Shown here in pieces: positions 10,929 through 19,007 of a stretch of 64,000 nucleotides of DNA. Each line of letters starts with the position of its first letter. Within the stretch, counting starts at the first letter, position 1. The position numbers and the translations under genes are program-made. Under the pieces are notes generated by a model, which was not told the origin of the DNA, made no database searches, and saw nothing but the letters and a program-made list of their open reading frames with translations. The stretch covers positions 17,157 to 81,156 of the forward strand of contig CALJOM010000013.1 of assembly GCA_937981765.1 (NCBI GenBank), given 5' to 3'. The stretch comes from an uncultured Bacteroidales bacterium. GTDB lineage: Bacteria > Bacteroidota > Bacteroidia > Bacteroidales > Salinivirgaceae.

Positions 10929-11582
10929 ATGATATTAGAAACATTCAACTTTATTGTTCTAGTTCTGAAGGGAGCTCTTGTTGGATTAGCTGCATCGGCT
11001 CCGCTTGGTCCTATTGGCGTTTTGTGCGTTCAGAAAACTATCAGCAAAGGACGTACCATTGGCTTTCTGGCAGGAATGGGAGCTGCATTTGCCGATACAG
11101 TGTATGCTATCATTGCCGCGTTTGGTTTAGGTTTTTTTCAAAAAATTTTAACCGATAATCAATCCTGGATTCAGATTGTGGGTCTTGTGGTTTTATTTTT
11201 TCTTGGGCTGAACATTTTTAGGTCGAATCCTACCAGACAAATCAGATTGAGAAATAGTCAAAAATATCAGGGCGTATTCGGCGATTTTATCTCCGTATTC
11301 GTTTTAACATTATCGAATCCTCTCACCGTAATATTTTTCGGAGCAAGTATAGCCGCTATTGGCGTTTATGAAGAGAGGCATCCCCTCTATGCACAATTTT
11401 TTGTTGTCTGCGGTGTATTTGCCGGGGCCGTGCTGTGGTGGTTTAGTCTTACGGGATTGGTTAGTCTGTTTCGTCATAAATTCCGACTTAAACAACTCTG
11501 GTGGATGAATAAAATCTCCGGAGGAATTATTATTCTATTGACTATTGTTGCTGCTATAACTCTAATGTTTTTTAACTATTAG
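10929..11582 (+). CDS. LysE family translocator
   Basis: Integral membrane protein of 217 residues with about six hydrophobic segments. It matches the LysE/RhtB amino-acid exporter family: the first segment contains SAPLGPIGVLCVQKTISKGR, the usual PGP-type motif region before the first loop, and FLSLNP-like LTLSNPLTVIFFGA lies in the centre. The family exports lysine, threonine, homoserine lactones or related metabolites; the substrate here cannot be inferred. It is transcribed alone. Its 3' end faces the TerB/DnaJ gene 23 bp away. Confidence 0.85.
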   Translation: MILETFNFIVLVLKGALVGLAASAPLGPIGVLCVQKTISKGRTIGFLAGMGAAFADTVYAIIAAFGLGFFQKILTDNQSWIQIVGLVVLFFLGLNIFRSNPTRQIRLRNSQKYQGVFGDFISVFVLTLSNPLTVIFFGASIAAIGVYEERHPLYAQFFVVCGVFAGAVLWWFSLTGLVSLFRHKFRLKQLWWMNKISGGIIILLTIVAAITLMFFNY

Positions 11583-11605
11583 CGGCTATAAGGTTACCTA
11601 ACACT

Positions 11606-12328
11606 TTATGCAAGATTTCGCTCCTTTTTAATTGCATCAAAAGCACTATTAATTTTTTGGATTTTCTCGTTGGCTGTTTTTTTGAAGTCTTCGCCAAGAT
11701 ATTCTACTCTATCGGGATGATACTTTAAGGCCATAGCTCTGTAAGCCTTTTTGATTTCCTCATCGGTAGCAGTAGGTGAAACTTCTAGCACTTCATAAGC
11801 CCAGCTTACATCCGGAATAAACGATGCCTTAGCAGAATTAAACTCAGCTTCAGATAAACCAAGCTGAAAGGCGATATTTTTAAGAACATTGAGTTCTTCT
11901 TTTGGAATAGAACCATCGGATTGGGCTATCCCAAATAGAAAATAGAATAGTTGCAAAATGGTAGTTTTGTTCATATTCTGACGAATCTGACGACATACCT
12001 CATCTACCGGAATCTCCTGCTTAACGATATCCCGAAGCATCAACAAGGCTTCGCGCGCCTCCTCCTCGCCAAAAGTATTTTTAAAAAAGCTTTTTACATA
12101 ATCCAATTCTGCCTTGACAATTTTGTTATCGGCTTTCATTACGGCAGCAACAAGTACGAGCAAGGATATTATAAAATCGCCCGGGGTGGTTTTTCCTTTA
12201 TTGTTTCCTGTTTTAGCTTGTACGTCCTGGTCGATTACACTTCCGATAATATAACCGGATAAGGCCCCCAACGGCCCTAGGAGAACCCATCCAACTCCTG
12301 CTCCTATCCATTTTGCGAACTTTCCCAT
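11606..12328 (-). CDS. TerB-like and DnaJ-domain protein (DjlA-like)
   Basis: A 240-residue protein in three parts. A glycine-rich hydrophobic N-terminus ([20 protein letters not shown]) probably associates with the membrane. A helical TerB-like domain covers about 50-160 ([20 protein letters not shown] with acidic residues). The J-domain is at about 174-238 with the HPD tripeptide in [13 protein letters not shown]. This is the architecture of DjlA-type co-chaperones, which stimulate DnaK ATPase. The start overlaps the end of coaE by 25 bp, so it is the last gene of that operon. No metal-resistance genes are nearby, and a tellurite role should not be inferred. Confidence 0.88.
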   Translation of the reverse strand: MGKFAKWIGAGVGWVLLGPLGALSGYIIGSVIDQDVQAKTGNNKGKTTPGDFIISLLVLVAAVMKADNKIVKAELDYVKSFFKNTFGEEEAREALLMLRDIVKQEIPVDEVCRQIRQNMNKTTILQLFYFLFGIAQSDGSIPKEELNVLKNIAFQLGLSEAEFNSAKASFIPDVSWAYEVLEVSPTATDEEIKKAYRAMALKYHPDRVEYLGEDFKKTANEKIQKINSAFDAIKKERNLA

Positions 12329-12900
12329 AATTGATTGTTAATGGTTAAAACTTGGGGTATTAATAGATTATGATTATTGTTTTCGATAATATGGGTAGAC
12401 TTTTGGTAACGAACAGAGTCATCAACCTGATTCTGAACTCGTTTGAGAATTTCCTCGTAACTAAGATTACTCCGCTGCATTACCCTTTGAATTCTAATGT
12501 CGGTTGATGCAATTACGGTAATTACAGCATCGAAATTTTTATAAAGGTTATATTCAAACAGAAGGGCCGATTCAACAATAACATACCTTGATTTTTGTTC
12601 GTTTGCCCACTTCTTAATGTATTGACGCACAATAGGATGAACCAGGCTGTTGAGTGTGTCTAATTTTTTTCGGTTGTTAAATACCACGGAAGCCAGATAT
12701 TGGCGATTTACTTCTGCCGAATTCAGGTAAGCGTCGGGGCCAAACTCCAGAATTATTGAGTTGCGTAGCTCCTGGTCAGAGGTCATTAATCTTTTAGCCT
12801 CCTGATCGGAGTCAAATACAGGGATATCTAACAATTTAAAAATTTTAGCTACGGTTGATTTACCGCTTCCAATCCCTCCGGTTAAGCCTACTAGTTTCAT
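12304..12900 (-). CDS. coaE: Dephospho-CoA kinase
   Basis: Catalyses the last step of coenzyme A synthesis, phosphorylating the 3'-hydroxyl of dephospho-CoA with ATP. The P-loop [12 protein letters not shown] is at residues 5-16, followed by [10 protein letters not shown] (the DADxxA-type motif) and the base-binding SALLFE region. At 198 residues it is the expected length. It overlaps the ybbR-like gene by 4 bp (ATGA) and the TerB/DnaJ gene by 25 bp, so translation is likely coupled. The arrangement coaE next to ybbR and yajC is common in Bacteroidota. Confidence 0.96.
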   Translation of the reverse strand: MKLVGLTGGIGSGKSTVAKIFKLLDIPVFDSDQEAKRLMTSDQELRNSIILEFGPDAYLNSAEVNRQYLASVVFNNRKKLDTLNSLVHPIVRQYIKKWANEQKSRYVIVESALLFEYNLYKNFDAVITVIASTDIRIQRVMQRSNLSYEEILKRVQNQVDDSVRYQKSTHIIENNNHNLLIPQVLTINNQLWESSQNG

Positions 12901-13913
12901 TTCCAGTTAATGATATACGATACTTCACGTGGTGATACGGATACATTTCTCGCTAACGGATGAGTTTCAACCAACTCAACTTTGGCTTTTTTACCGGTAC
13001 CGGCTTGCTGAAGTGAATAGAAATTAACAATGGCTGTAAATCCAGTCGATGTAATTCTTTCAAAATCATCAATTCCAACCTGATACTTAACCATCACATG
13101 GTCGGGAAATAGAATTACCTGAGCATTCTGTGGCCGATTTAAAATTGTAATTGGCACTGATAAAGTATTTTCAGTAAACTTTTCAGGAATTATTGTAATT
13201 GAAACCATTTTCTGAGAGAGATTCAAAACACCGCGATTGTTTAATCCAATATTGGTGGTAACGGGGGCTTTAATATTTTTCAAAATCGTGTCGTTGGTAA
13301 AAATGCAGCAGAGGGTATCGATGATTGCCCCAGGCCCGGCAACTTCAATGCTGTCGGGAACTAATTGTGGCTCTGTTTTAAGCCAATATTGGGGCTCAAA
13401 TTTTACCTTTCCCCCAAAATAAACCTTTACTTTCTTTGTCTTTAACCGGGAGAATGTTATCGAAATCACCGATGGGGAAATCTCCTTTACGGTAAGTGCA
13501 TTATTAAACAAACGTTCTATGTTACTACGGGAAAGTTGAGAAAGAATTTGGGTCGAAAAATCGTTGTTCAGGTTCTGACCAATAAAATACGGTGTCAGAT
13601 CTAATTCAAAGTTAGGTGTATTCCAAGTTTTATAAGATAAAATAGTAGAACCGCTACCCGAAATGGTGATAATAAAATAATTTGGAAGTGCCTGTGTTGC
13701 TTTGTATTCCAAAGGAATTCCCTTGTAGGTTACCGGAAGTTTAAGTTCTGTTACATATTCCTTGGAAAGGGCATTAAAAAACCAGAGAACTGAACTTATA
13801 AACAAAAAGAACAAAAACTTGTAGATACGGCTATCGAGATTTTTTACCTTCGATTCCCACCGATAAGCTTTACTTTTGCCTGTTTGTTCTTTGGTAGCTT
13901 CCATGAATCCCAT
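12897..13913 (-). CDS. YbbR-domain membrane-anchored protein (CdaR-like)
   Basis: A 338-residue protein with one N-terminal membrane segment (about 31-48, FLFFLFISSVLWFFNALSK) and a large exterior region of beta-rich repeats. The pattern KVKVYFGGKVKFEPQYW and VPDSIEVAGPGAIIDTL is characteristic of YbbR-like domains. In Firmicutes YbbR proteins regulate the diadenylate cyclase CdaA; no cyclase is adjacent here, so that role is not established for this protein. An alternative ATG at 13904 is possible. A GC-rich hairpin just upstream (13931-13949) could reduce transcription coming from yajC. Confidence 0.85.
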   Translation of the reverse strand: MGFMEATKEQTGKSKAYRWESKVKNLDSRIYKFLFFLFISSVLWFFNALSKEYVTELKLPVTYKGIPLEYKATQALPNYFIITISGSGSTILSYKTWNTPNFELDLTPYFIGQNLNNDFSTQILSQLSRSNIERLFNNALTVKEISPSVISITFSRLKTKKVKVYFGGKVKFEPQYWLKTEPQLVPDSIEVAGPGAIIDTLCCIFTNDTILKNIKAPVTTNIGLNNRGVLNLSQKMVSITIIPEKFTENTLSVPITILNRPQNAQVILFPDHVMVKYQVGIDDFERITSTGFTAIVNFYSLQQAGTGKKAKVELVETHPLARNVSVSPREVSYIINWK

Positions 13914-13930
13914 TGAAAATAAAAGAAATA

Positions 13931-13949
13931 GGCCGGATGGGGCCCGGCC
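13931..13949 (-). terminator. GC-rich hairpin between yajC and ybbR-like gene
   Basis: GGCCGG (13931-13936) and CCGGCC (13944-13949) pair around a 7-base loop, with a T-rich stretch after the stem on the minus strand. It lies in the 47-bp gap inside an otherwise continuous operon, so it may be a partial terminator or attenuator. Confidence 0.5.
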
Positions 13950-13960
13950 ATGTAGTCAAT

Positions 13961-14275
13961 TTATTTCTGAGGCTGTTGGATATCGGAGTTATCTTTAATG
14001 ATACCGGCTTTTTCAACCTTTACTCTTACATTTTCTGCAATTTCAAGGATTACGGTTGTGTCGTGAACCTCTACCACTTTTCCGTAGATTCCGCCCAGTG
14101 TTAGAACCTTATCTCCCTTTTGTAGCGATTCGCGAAATTTCTGTATTTCTTTCTGACGCTTCATTTGTGGGCGAATCATAAAGAAATAAAAAATTACAAT
14201 TATTAGCAACAAAGGAATAATTGCTCCCAGTCCACCGCCACCATTGGGGTCGGCCATTAAAATTAGTGTTGTCAT
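13961..14275 (-). CDS. yajC: Preprotein translocase subunit YajC
   Basis: A 104-residue single-span membrane protein, accessory to the SecDF-YajC part of the Sec translocase. The membrane segment is at about 17-34 (LGAIIPLLLIIVIFYFFMI), followed by the family signature RPQMKRQKEI and the KGDKVLTLGGIYGKV beta domain with VEVHDTTVILEIAENVRVKV. Length and motifs are typical. Position between DUF1573 and ybbR is the conserved Bacteroidota order. Confidence 0.95.
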   Translation of the reverse strand: MTTLILMADPNGGGGLGAIIPLLLIIVIFYFFMIRPQMKRQKEIQKFRESLQKGDKVLTLGGIYGKVVEVHDTTVILEIAENVRVKVEKAGIIKDNSDIQQPQK

Positions 14276-14295
14276 ATTATTACAGGTTTAGAAAT

Positions 14296-14760
14296 TTAAT
14301 TCGGGACTATTACATTGGCTTTTATGGTTAACGTTACTGTAGAGGGTTGGGCATTCGTTAAAAGGGTTATTGTCTTTAACTGTTGCCCTGACCTGCCGGC
14401 ACTTGAGAAGGCCACCTCAACCTTTCCGGTTTGCCCCGGTGCAATAGGTTCTCTGGAAAACTTTGGCACAGTGCATCCACAGGATGCTGAAGCCTGACTT
14501 ATCACCAGATCAGCCTCACCAACATTTTTTATAATGAATGTGTGAGCAACATTTTCTCCTTGAATAATTACACCGAAATCGAACGTGCTTCCATCTTTTC
14601 CGTCTTTGCCAAGAATCTCAATTTTAGGCAGTTTAATCTGGGTGTTCACACCGTCGGCGGTTATTGGATTAGCAACATTACGTGCACCAACCTTTTCCCG
14701 TTCCTTTTTCTCGCAGGATATTATTACTAGTGGCAACAACAAAAAAAGAAATCGTTTCAT
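14296..14760 (-). CDS. DUF1573 domain lipoprotein
   Basis: A 154-residue exported protein. The signal peptide ends in a lipobox-like LVIISC (Cys at 16), so it is probably a lipoprotein. The mature part is one DUF1573 domain, an immunoglobulin-like beta sandwich with the conserved SASCGCTVPKFSREPIAPGQ. DUF1573 proteins are abundant in Bacteroidota; their molecular function is not known. It sits between nusB and yajC in the same transcription unit. Confidence 0.88.
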   Translation of the reverse strand: MKRFLFLLLPLVIISCEKKEREKVGARNVANPITADGVNTQIKLPKIEILGKDGKDGSTFDFGVIIQGENVAHTFIIKNVGEADLVISQASASCGCTVPKFSREPIAPGQTGKVEVAFSSAGRSGQQLKTITLLTNAQPSTVTLTIKANVIVPN

Positions 14761-14798
14761 TTTATGAAGGTTTATATGACTTTTTCAAATACGAGAAA

Positions 14799-15737
14799 CT
14801 AATTGGTAAGTTTGAGCCTACTAACTCTATTCTCTGACACCAGGCGCTCCATAATTCGCTCTAAAATTCCGTTTACAAAGATAGAACTTTTTTCCGTGCT
14901 ATAATATTTTGCGATTTCTATATACTCATCCAAAGTTACAGCAACCGGAATGGTGGGGAACTCTAAGATTTCGGTTATGGCCATGCAAAGAATCACACGG
15001 TCGATAATGGCCATTCTATCGAATTCCCACTGTGTAGAAGTTTCTGATATAATTTTTATGTATTCCTCTCTCTTTAGAATTGATTGTTGAAGTAATCGTT
15101 GGGCAAAGACTTTGTCTTCTTCCGTTTTATACATGGGCAGGAGGGTGTTTTTCCCTCCTTTGGTCTCCTTCATGCGCTGAATTGTTCTCAAATTCATCGA
15201 TAAAACAAACTCAACATCATCGTTCCAAAATATGGATTTATCTTCCAAAACGGAGAAAAGATCAAGGTTCTCTGGTAAAAGTTTTTCGTAAATAAAATAA
15301 ACTATTTGTTTATCCTGACGGTATGAGTCTTCAGGATGATTCATATAGTCTCTGTACTCCTCGGAAGAAATGAGTGTAGAATAATTTTTTTTCAACAATT
15401 CGGGATAATCCTCCCAAACAATAGGAGAGGCTATCTGAGTTTTCTCATTTTGAAGCATCTTCGATAAGTCTGAAATAACCCGGTTGTTAATAAACCTCAT
15501 ATTAGGATTCCGTTCTTCTTCCGTTGCGATAAACTTTCGTCTTCGAAGCTCAGTAACATCGGCAGCATACCGGTTTAACGAAAACAACAGCGTAAAAAAC
15601 GATAGATACAATTCGTAATATCGATCTAGCGACTTATTCAATTCATTTTCGAAAAAATTCAAATCTTCATCTTCATTGTTAAAATAGGAGAACACTACAT
15701 GCATTACTTTAATCCGGAGGAGGGTTCGGCTAATCAT
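14799..15737 (-). CDS. nusB: Transcription antitermination factor NusB (long form)
   Basis: NusB binds boxA RNA together with S10 in antitermination of rRNA operons. I chose the ATG at 15735-15737, which gives MISRTLLRIKVMHVVFSYF, the usual Bacteroidota beginning; an in-frame ATG at 15779 lies upstream of a -7 promoter box and is unlikely. The conserved NusB core is in the C-terminal half: WEFDRMAIIDRVILCMAITEI and PVAVTLDEYIEIAKYYSTEKS, ending FVNGILERIM. At about 312 residues it is twice the length of E. coli NusB; the extra N-terminal helical region is normal for this phylum. Confidence 0.92.
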   Translation of the reverse strand: MISRTLLRIKVMHVVFSYFNNEDEDLNFFENELNKSLDRYYELYLSFFTLLFSLNRYAADVTELRRRKFIATEEERNPNMRFINNRVISDLSKMLQNEKTQIASPIVWEDYPELLKKNYSTLISSEEYRDYMNHPEDSYRQDKQIVYFIYEKLLPENLDLFSVLEDKSIFWNDDVEFVLSMNLRTIQRMKETKGGKNTLLPMYKTEEDKVFAQRLLQQSILKREEYIKIISETSTQWEFDRMAIIDRVILCMAITEILEFPTIPVAVTLDEYIEIAKYYSTEKSSIFVNGILERIMERLVSENRVSRLKLTN

Positions 15738-15767
15738 GGTTTTCGATGGGTTTCTGAAATCTTGGGG

Positions 15768-15775
15768 CAAAGTTA
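15768..15775 (-). promoter_or_regulatory. -7 box of the nusB operon
   Basis: The minus strand reads TAACTTTG, matching the Bacteroidota -7 consensus TAnnTTTG, about 30 bp before the ATG at 15737. No convincing -33 TTTG is seen at the ideal spacing. Its position decides between the two possible nusB starts. Confidence 0.6.
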
Positions 15776-15924
15776 TCAAATATTGTGCTAATTTTTGCGA
15801 TTTAATGACTGCTGTATTAAATCATTGCCCGCTGTTTGCTCTGAACCAAGGTTGTCAATAAATTTCTCCTTAGTATGCACGCTAAATAAAATTAGGGACC
15901 ATAGTGATAGTTTATCCTCGCTGT

Positions 15925-16581
15925 TCAATAGAAAAATTCGGTTTTAATATCTTGGGAAGCCACACCTCTACTAAGCAGAACTTCTGTTACTTTTTTTATC
16001 ATGTTGTTCCCTCCACAGAGATAATATACTGCATGGTCAAAAATTACCCTATCGAGATAATCGGTTATTCTGCCTCCTGTGTCAGGGTTATCTTCACGAC
16101 TGGTAACTAAGAAACGGCGTTCCGGAGAAAAATTTTCCACACCAACGGCTTCCTTTGCTGTTTTTACTCCATAGAGAAGGGCGTAGTCTAAATCGGGATA
16201 ACTGGTAACCATGGAATGAAAAGGAGCTATTCCGCTTCCCGTAGCAATGAAAACAATTTTTTTCTGGGTTCTGTCGGGAGGTAACCGAAAATAACCTTTA
16301 GGTCCATCCAGAAAAACCTTGTCGTTCTCTCGAAGGTTGAACAACATGGGTGAAAATTCACCGTTATCGACCCGGTGAATTAGAAAATCTATCCATGGAT
16401 CGTTAATTCCGCTAAAAACAGAGTAGGCCCTTGATTGTTTATTTCTGAGTAATCCAAGGTAAAAATACTGTCCAGGGATAAAATCAACCTCTTTACGTTC
16501 CAGCCGCAAGAGAAGTAATGTTGGGGAGATTAGTTGACGGTTGATTACCTTGTGTAAAAAATTGTTGTCAATTTTTTTCAT
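15925..16581 (-). CDS. FAD/NAD(P)-binding oxidoreductase (ferredoxin-NADP reductase family)
   Basis: Flavoprotein of the ferredoxin-NADP reductase superfamily. The flavin domain has FIPGQYFYLGL and RAYSVFSGIND, the RxYS motif that binds FAD. The nucleotide domain has VFIATGSGIAPFHSMV and ends with YYLCGGNNMIKKVTEVLLSRG and the C-terminal aromatic residue. I place the start at the ATG 16579-16581 (MKKIDNNFLHKV); longer forms from 16602 or 16647 would run into the lemA promoter. It has no iron-sulfur domain, so it may work with a separate ferredoxin. Natural partner and substrate are not evident. It is divergent from lemA. Confidence 0.85.
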   Translation of the reverse strand: MKKIDNNFLHKVINRQLISPTLLLLRLERKEVDFIPGQYFYLGLLRNKQSRAYSVFSGINDPWIDFLIHRVDNGEFSPMLFNLRENDKVFLDGPKGYFRLPPDRTQKKIVFIATGSGIAPFHSMVTSYPDLDYALLYGVKTAKEAVGVENFSPERRFLVTSREDNPDTGGRITDYLDRVIFDHAVYYLCGGNNMIKKVTEVLLSRGVASQDIKTEFFY

Positions 16582-16622
16582 ACATTTGTGGGATTTTGCC
16601 ATTAGGTGAAACGCTCTTTTCG

Positions 16623-16630
16623 TAACTTTG
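16623..16630 (+). promoter_or_regulatory. -7 box of lemA
   Basis: TAACTTTG matches TAnnTTTG and lies 22 bp before the lemA ATG. A TTTG at 16595-16598 could be the -33 element, with a slightly long spacing of 24 bp. Confidence 0.6.
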
Positions 16631-16652
16631 TTGAAACTAAAACACAACGGGT

Positions 16653-17279
16653 ATGAACGACAAAATTATTAAGCCCAAGGGTACGGGCTGCCTTGCAAGT
16701 ACAATGATAGGAGTTCCCCTGATTCTCCTCCTGATAGTATTTCTGATTTTCGGATTCACCTCCTATAATCGCATGGTTCGTTATGAAGAAGAGGTAAAAT
16801 CGCAATCGGGAAATGTTGAAAACAACTATCAACGAAGAGTCGACCTGGTAGAAAATCTGGTAAATGTGGTAAAAGGTTATGCAGGACACGAAAACCAAAC
16901 GTTAATCGGAGTGGTTGAAGCCCGAAGCCGAGCCACCGGTATAACCCTCAAAGCGGAAAACCTTACCCAGGAAAAACTCGAACAATTTCAGGAAGCTCAG
17001 GATAATCTCTCTGGAGCAGTTTCCAGATTGTTGGTTGTTGTGGAAAATTATCCTGACTTAAAAGCTCAGCCAAGTTTCCGACAGTTAATGAACAGTTTGG
17101 AACAAATCGAAGCGGAAATTCTTATACAACGAAATCTCTACAACGAAAAAGCCCGCAAATACAACACCTACATCCGTCAATTTCCAAAAAATCTATTTGC
17201 ACGGATGTTCGATTTTAAGCCCTTTGGATATTTTAAAGCCTCTGCCGAAGCTGCAAAAGCTCCCATGGTAACCATGTAG
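16653..17279 (+). CDS. lemA: LemA family protein
   Basis: A 208-residue protein with one N-terminal membrane segment (about 17-36) and a long helical domain. The family signature is clear: YNRMVRYEEEVKSQSGNVEN followed by YQRRVDLVENLVNVVKGYAGHE and FQEAQDNLSGAVSRLLVVVENYP. LemA proteins are membrane anchored and of unclear function; in many bacteria they stand beside TPM-domain (YgcG-like) genes. Here no TPM gene follows; instead a 104-residue membrane protein and the Trk system are downstream. Confidence 0.94.
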   Translation: MNDKIIKPKGTGCLASTMIGVPLILLLIVFLIFGFTSYNRMVRYEEEVKSQSGNVENNYQRRVDLVENLVNVVKGYAGHENQTLIGVVEARSRATGITLKAENLTQEKLEQFQEAQDNLSGAVSRLLVVVENYPDLKAQPSFRQLMNSLEQIEAEILIQRNLYNEKARKYNTYIRQFPKNLFARMFDFKPFGYFKASAEAAKAPMVTM

Positions 17280-17287
17280 TTCCCGAT

Positions 17288-17602
17288 ATGGTTAAACTAA
17301 TTTTTATCATAACTATTTTAGCTGTTTCGGTGGTTATTGGACGTACAATCCGTGATATGATCCGGAAACGTCCAATACGGGATAAACAAACCCGCCGAAA
17401 ACCCTTGCATCTGTTTTTTGCTGTAACGGCTGTTTTCGTGATTCTTTTTGTTGCACTTACCATTGGCATTGGCGGAAATATTCAAAATCTGCTCAACTAT
17501 CAAAGCCTTGAACTGCTGATACTATTCCTGGCAGTTCTCATTTTTGGCATCTATGTTATGATTGAGGTAATAAAATACATTGACAAATTGCGAAAAAAAT
17601 AA
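17288..17602 (+). CDS. Small membrane protein of unknown function
   Basis: A 104-residue protein I do not recognise. The N-terminus (KLIFIITILAVSVVIGRTI) is one membrane segment, then a basic loop rich in Arg and Lys (about 20-40), then two more hydrophobic segments at about 42-62 and 75-95, ending in basic residues. It begins 8 bp after lemA and has the same orientation, so the two are probably co-transcribed and may act together. The positive loop predicts that the basic stretch is cytoplasmic. Confidence 0.75.
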   Translation: MVKLIFIITILAVSVVIGRTIRDMIRKRPIRDKQTRRKPLHLFFAVTAVFVILFVALTIGIGGNIQNLLNYQSLELLILFLAVLIFGIYVMIEVIKYIDKLRKK

Positions 17603-17662
17603 CCCACCAAGTGCCTAAAAATCCACAGATAACTGAGTATTGACTGAAGAGAGTTTCAACTT

Positions 17663-19003
17663 ATGAAAATTGTTATTGGGGGGTGCGGAGCTCTGGGTGC
17701 CCAATTGATCAAAATGCTAAACAACGAGGGGCACGACATTGTTGTAATTGAAACAGATCAAACCGCACTAGAAACAGTTACGGCGAACTACGACGTTTTG
17801 GGAATAATTGGCTCAATAACCTCATTTTCTTCGCTCAATGAAGCCGGAGTTAAAGATGCCGACCTTTTTGTAGCCGTGGCCCGAGAACTCGAAACCAATA
17901 TCACGGCATGTATTTTAGCCAAACGACTAGGAGCTGAAAAAACCGTAGCCAGGATCGACAGTTCGGAATATCTCCAGCCAACAAACCGTGCCCATTGCAT
18001 TGGGTTAGGGGTTGATGCCCTGGTTTATCCACAGATGCTGGCTGCACGTGAAATTGTTAACCTTATTTCACAAACCGGAACCAGCGAAGTATTTAACTTT
18101 TCAAACGGAATGCTTTCGCTATATGTGATAAAACTTATTGAAAATGCTCCCGTTATTGGTAAAACCCTACGTGAAGTCTCGCAAATTGAAAACGAACTCA
18201 ACTACCGTGCGGTAGCTATTTCAAGACACGGGAGAACATTTATTCCTAAAAGCGACGAGATTTTTCATAAAGATGATGTTGTTTTTGTAATCAGCACTCC
18301 GAAAGGAATTCAAAAAATTACGCAATATAGTGGCCAGCAAAACATTATTCCCGAAAATATTATGATTTTGGGAGGAAGCCGTCTTGGTATTCGAACTGCC
18401 AGTACATTGGAAAATCAAGCCAACATAAAACTAATTGAAATAGATAAGCCCAAATGCTTTGAGTTGTCTGAACTTCTTCCTGAAACCTTGGTTCTTAACG
18501 GAGATGGCCGAGATACAGAACTTTTGCGACAGGAAGGAATTGAAAAAACCGATGTGTTTATTGCTGTTACCGGAAACAGCGAAACCAATATCCTCACATG
18601 TCTTCAGGCAAAAAAAATGGGAGTCAGAAAAACCATTGCCGCCGTTGAAAGCATCGACTACATTCCCTTAGCCGAAAACTTAGGCATTGATGCCATTATC
18701 AATAAAAAGATAATCGCAGCCAGCTATATTTTACGCTTTACAATTAATGCCGATGTAACGTCGTTTATGTGTCTATTGGCCAGCGATGCGGAAGTTTTTG
18801 AATTTATTGTTCGTCCGGGAGCCAAAATAACTAAAGGAAAGTTGAAAGAAATTAATTTCCCAAAAGAAGCAACCATTGGCGGCGTAGTTAGAAACAAAAC
18901 TTCCTTTATTGCAACCGGCGATACCCATATCAAGGCCAACGATCACGTGGTAGTTTTCACCCTTCCCAATGCCGTAGGAAAACTGGAAGAATTTTTTAAT
19001 TAA
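17663..19003 (+). CDS. trkA: Trk system potassium uptake regulator TrkA
   Basis: Cytoplasmic gating subunit of the Trk potassium transporter, 446 residues with two tandem RCK units. Each has a Rossmann N-domain: the first starts KIVIGGCGALGAQLIKMLNN with the acidic residue of VVIETD binding NAD, the second starts MILGGSRLGIRTASTLENQ with KLIEIDK. Each is followed by a TrkA-C domain (for instance KGKLKEINFPKEATIGGVVR near the end). Length is typical. The trkH gene starts 4 bp downstream, so the pair forms a transcription unit. Confidence 0.96.
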   Translation: MKIVIGGCGALGAQLIKMLNNEGHDIVVIETDQTALETVTANYDVLGIIGSITSFSSLNEAGVKDADLFVAVARELETNITACILAKRLGAEKTVARIDSSEYLQPTNRAHCIGLGVDALVYPQMLAAREIVNLISQTGTSEVFNFSNGMLSLYVIKLIENAPVIGKTLREVSQIENELNYRAVAISRHGRTFIPKSDEIFHKDDVVFVISTPKGIQKITQYSGQQNIIPENIMILGGSRLGIRTASTLENQANIKLIEIDKPKCFELSELLPETLVLNGDGRDTELLRQEGIEKTDVFIAVTGNSETNILTCLQAKKMGVRKTIAAVESIDYIPLAENLGIDAIINKKIIAASYILRFTINADVTSFMCLLASDAEVFEFIVRPGAKITKGKLKEINFPKEATIGGVVRNKTSFIATGDTHIKANDHVVVFTLPNAVGKLEEFFN

Positions 19004-19007
19004 CGGT

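Noticed and set aside
11606..12328. Tellurite resistance from the TerB-like domain
   Set aside because: No other ter genes; domain order with a J-domain fits a DjlA-like co-chaperone.
18020..18040. TTATCCACA sequence resembling a DnaA box
   Set aside because: Single copy inside the trkA coding region, without a cluster.
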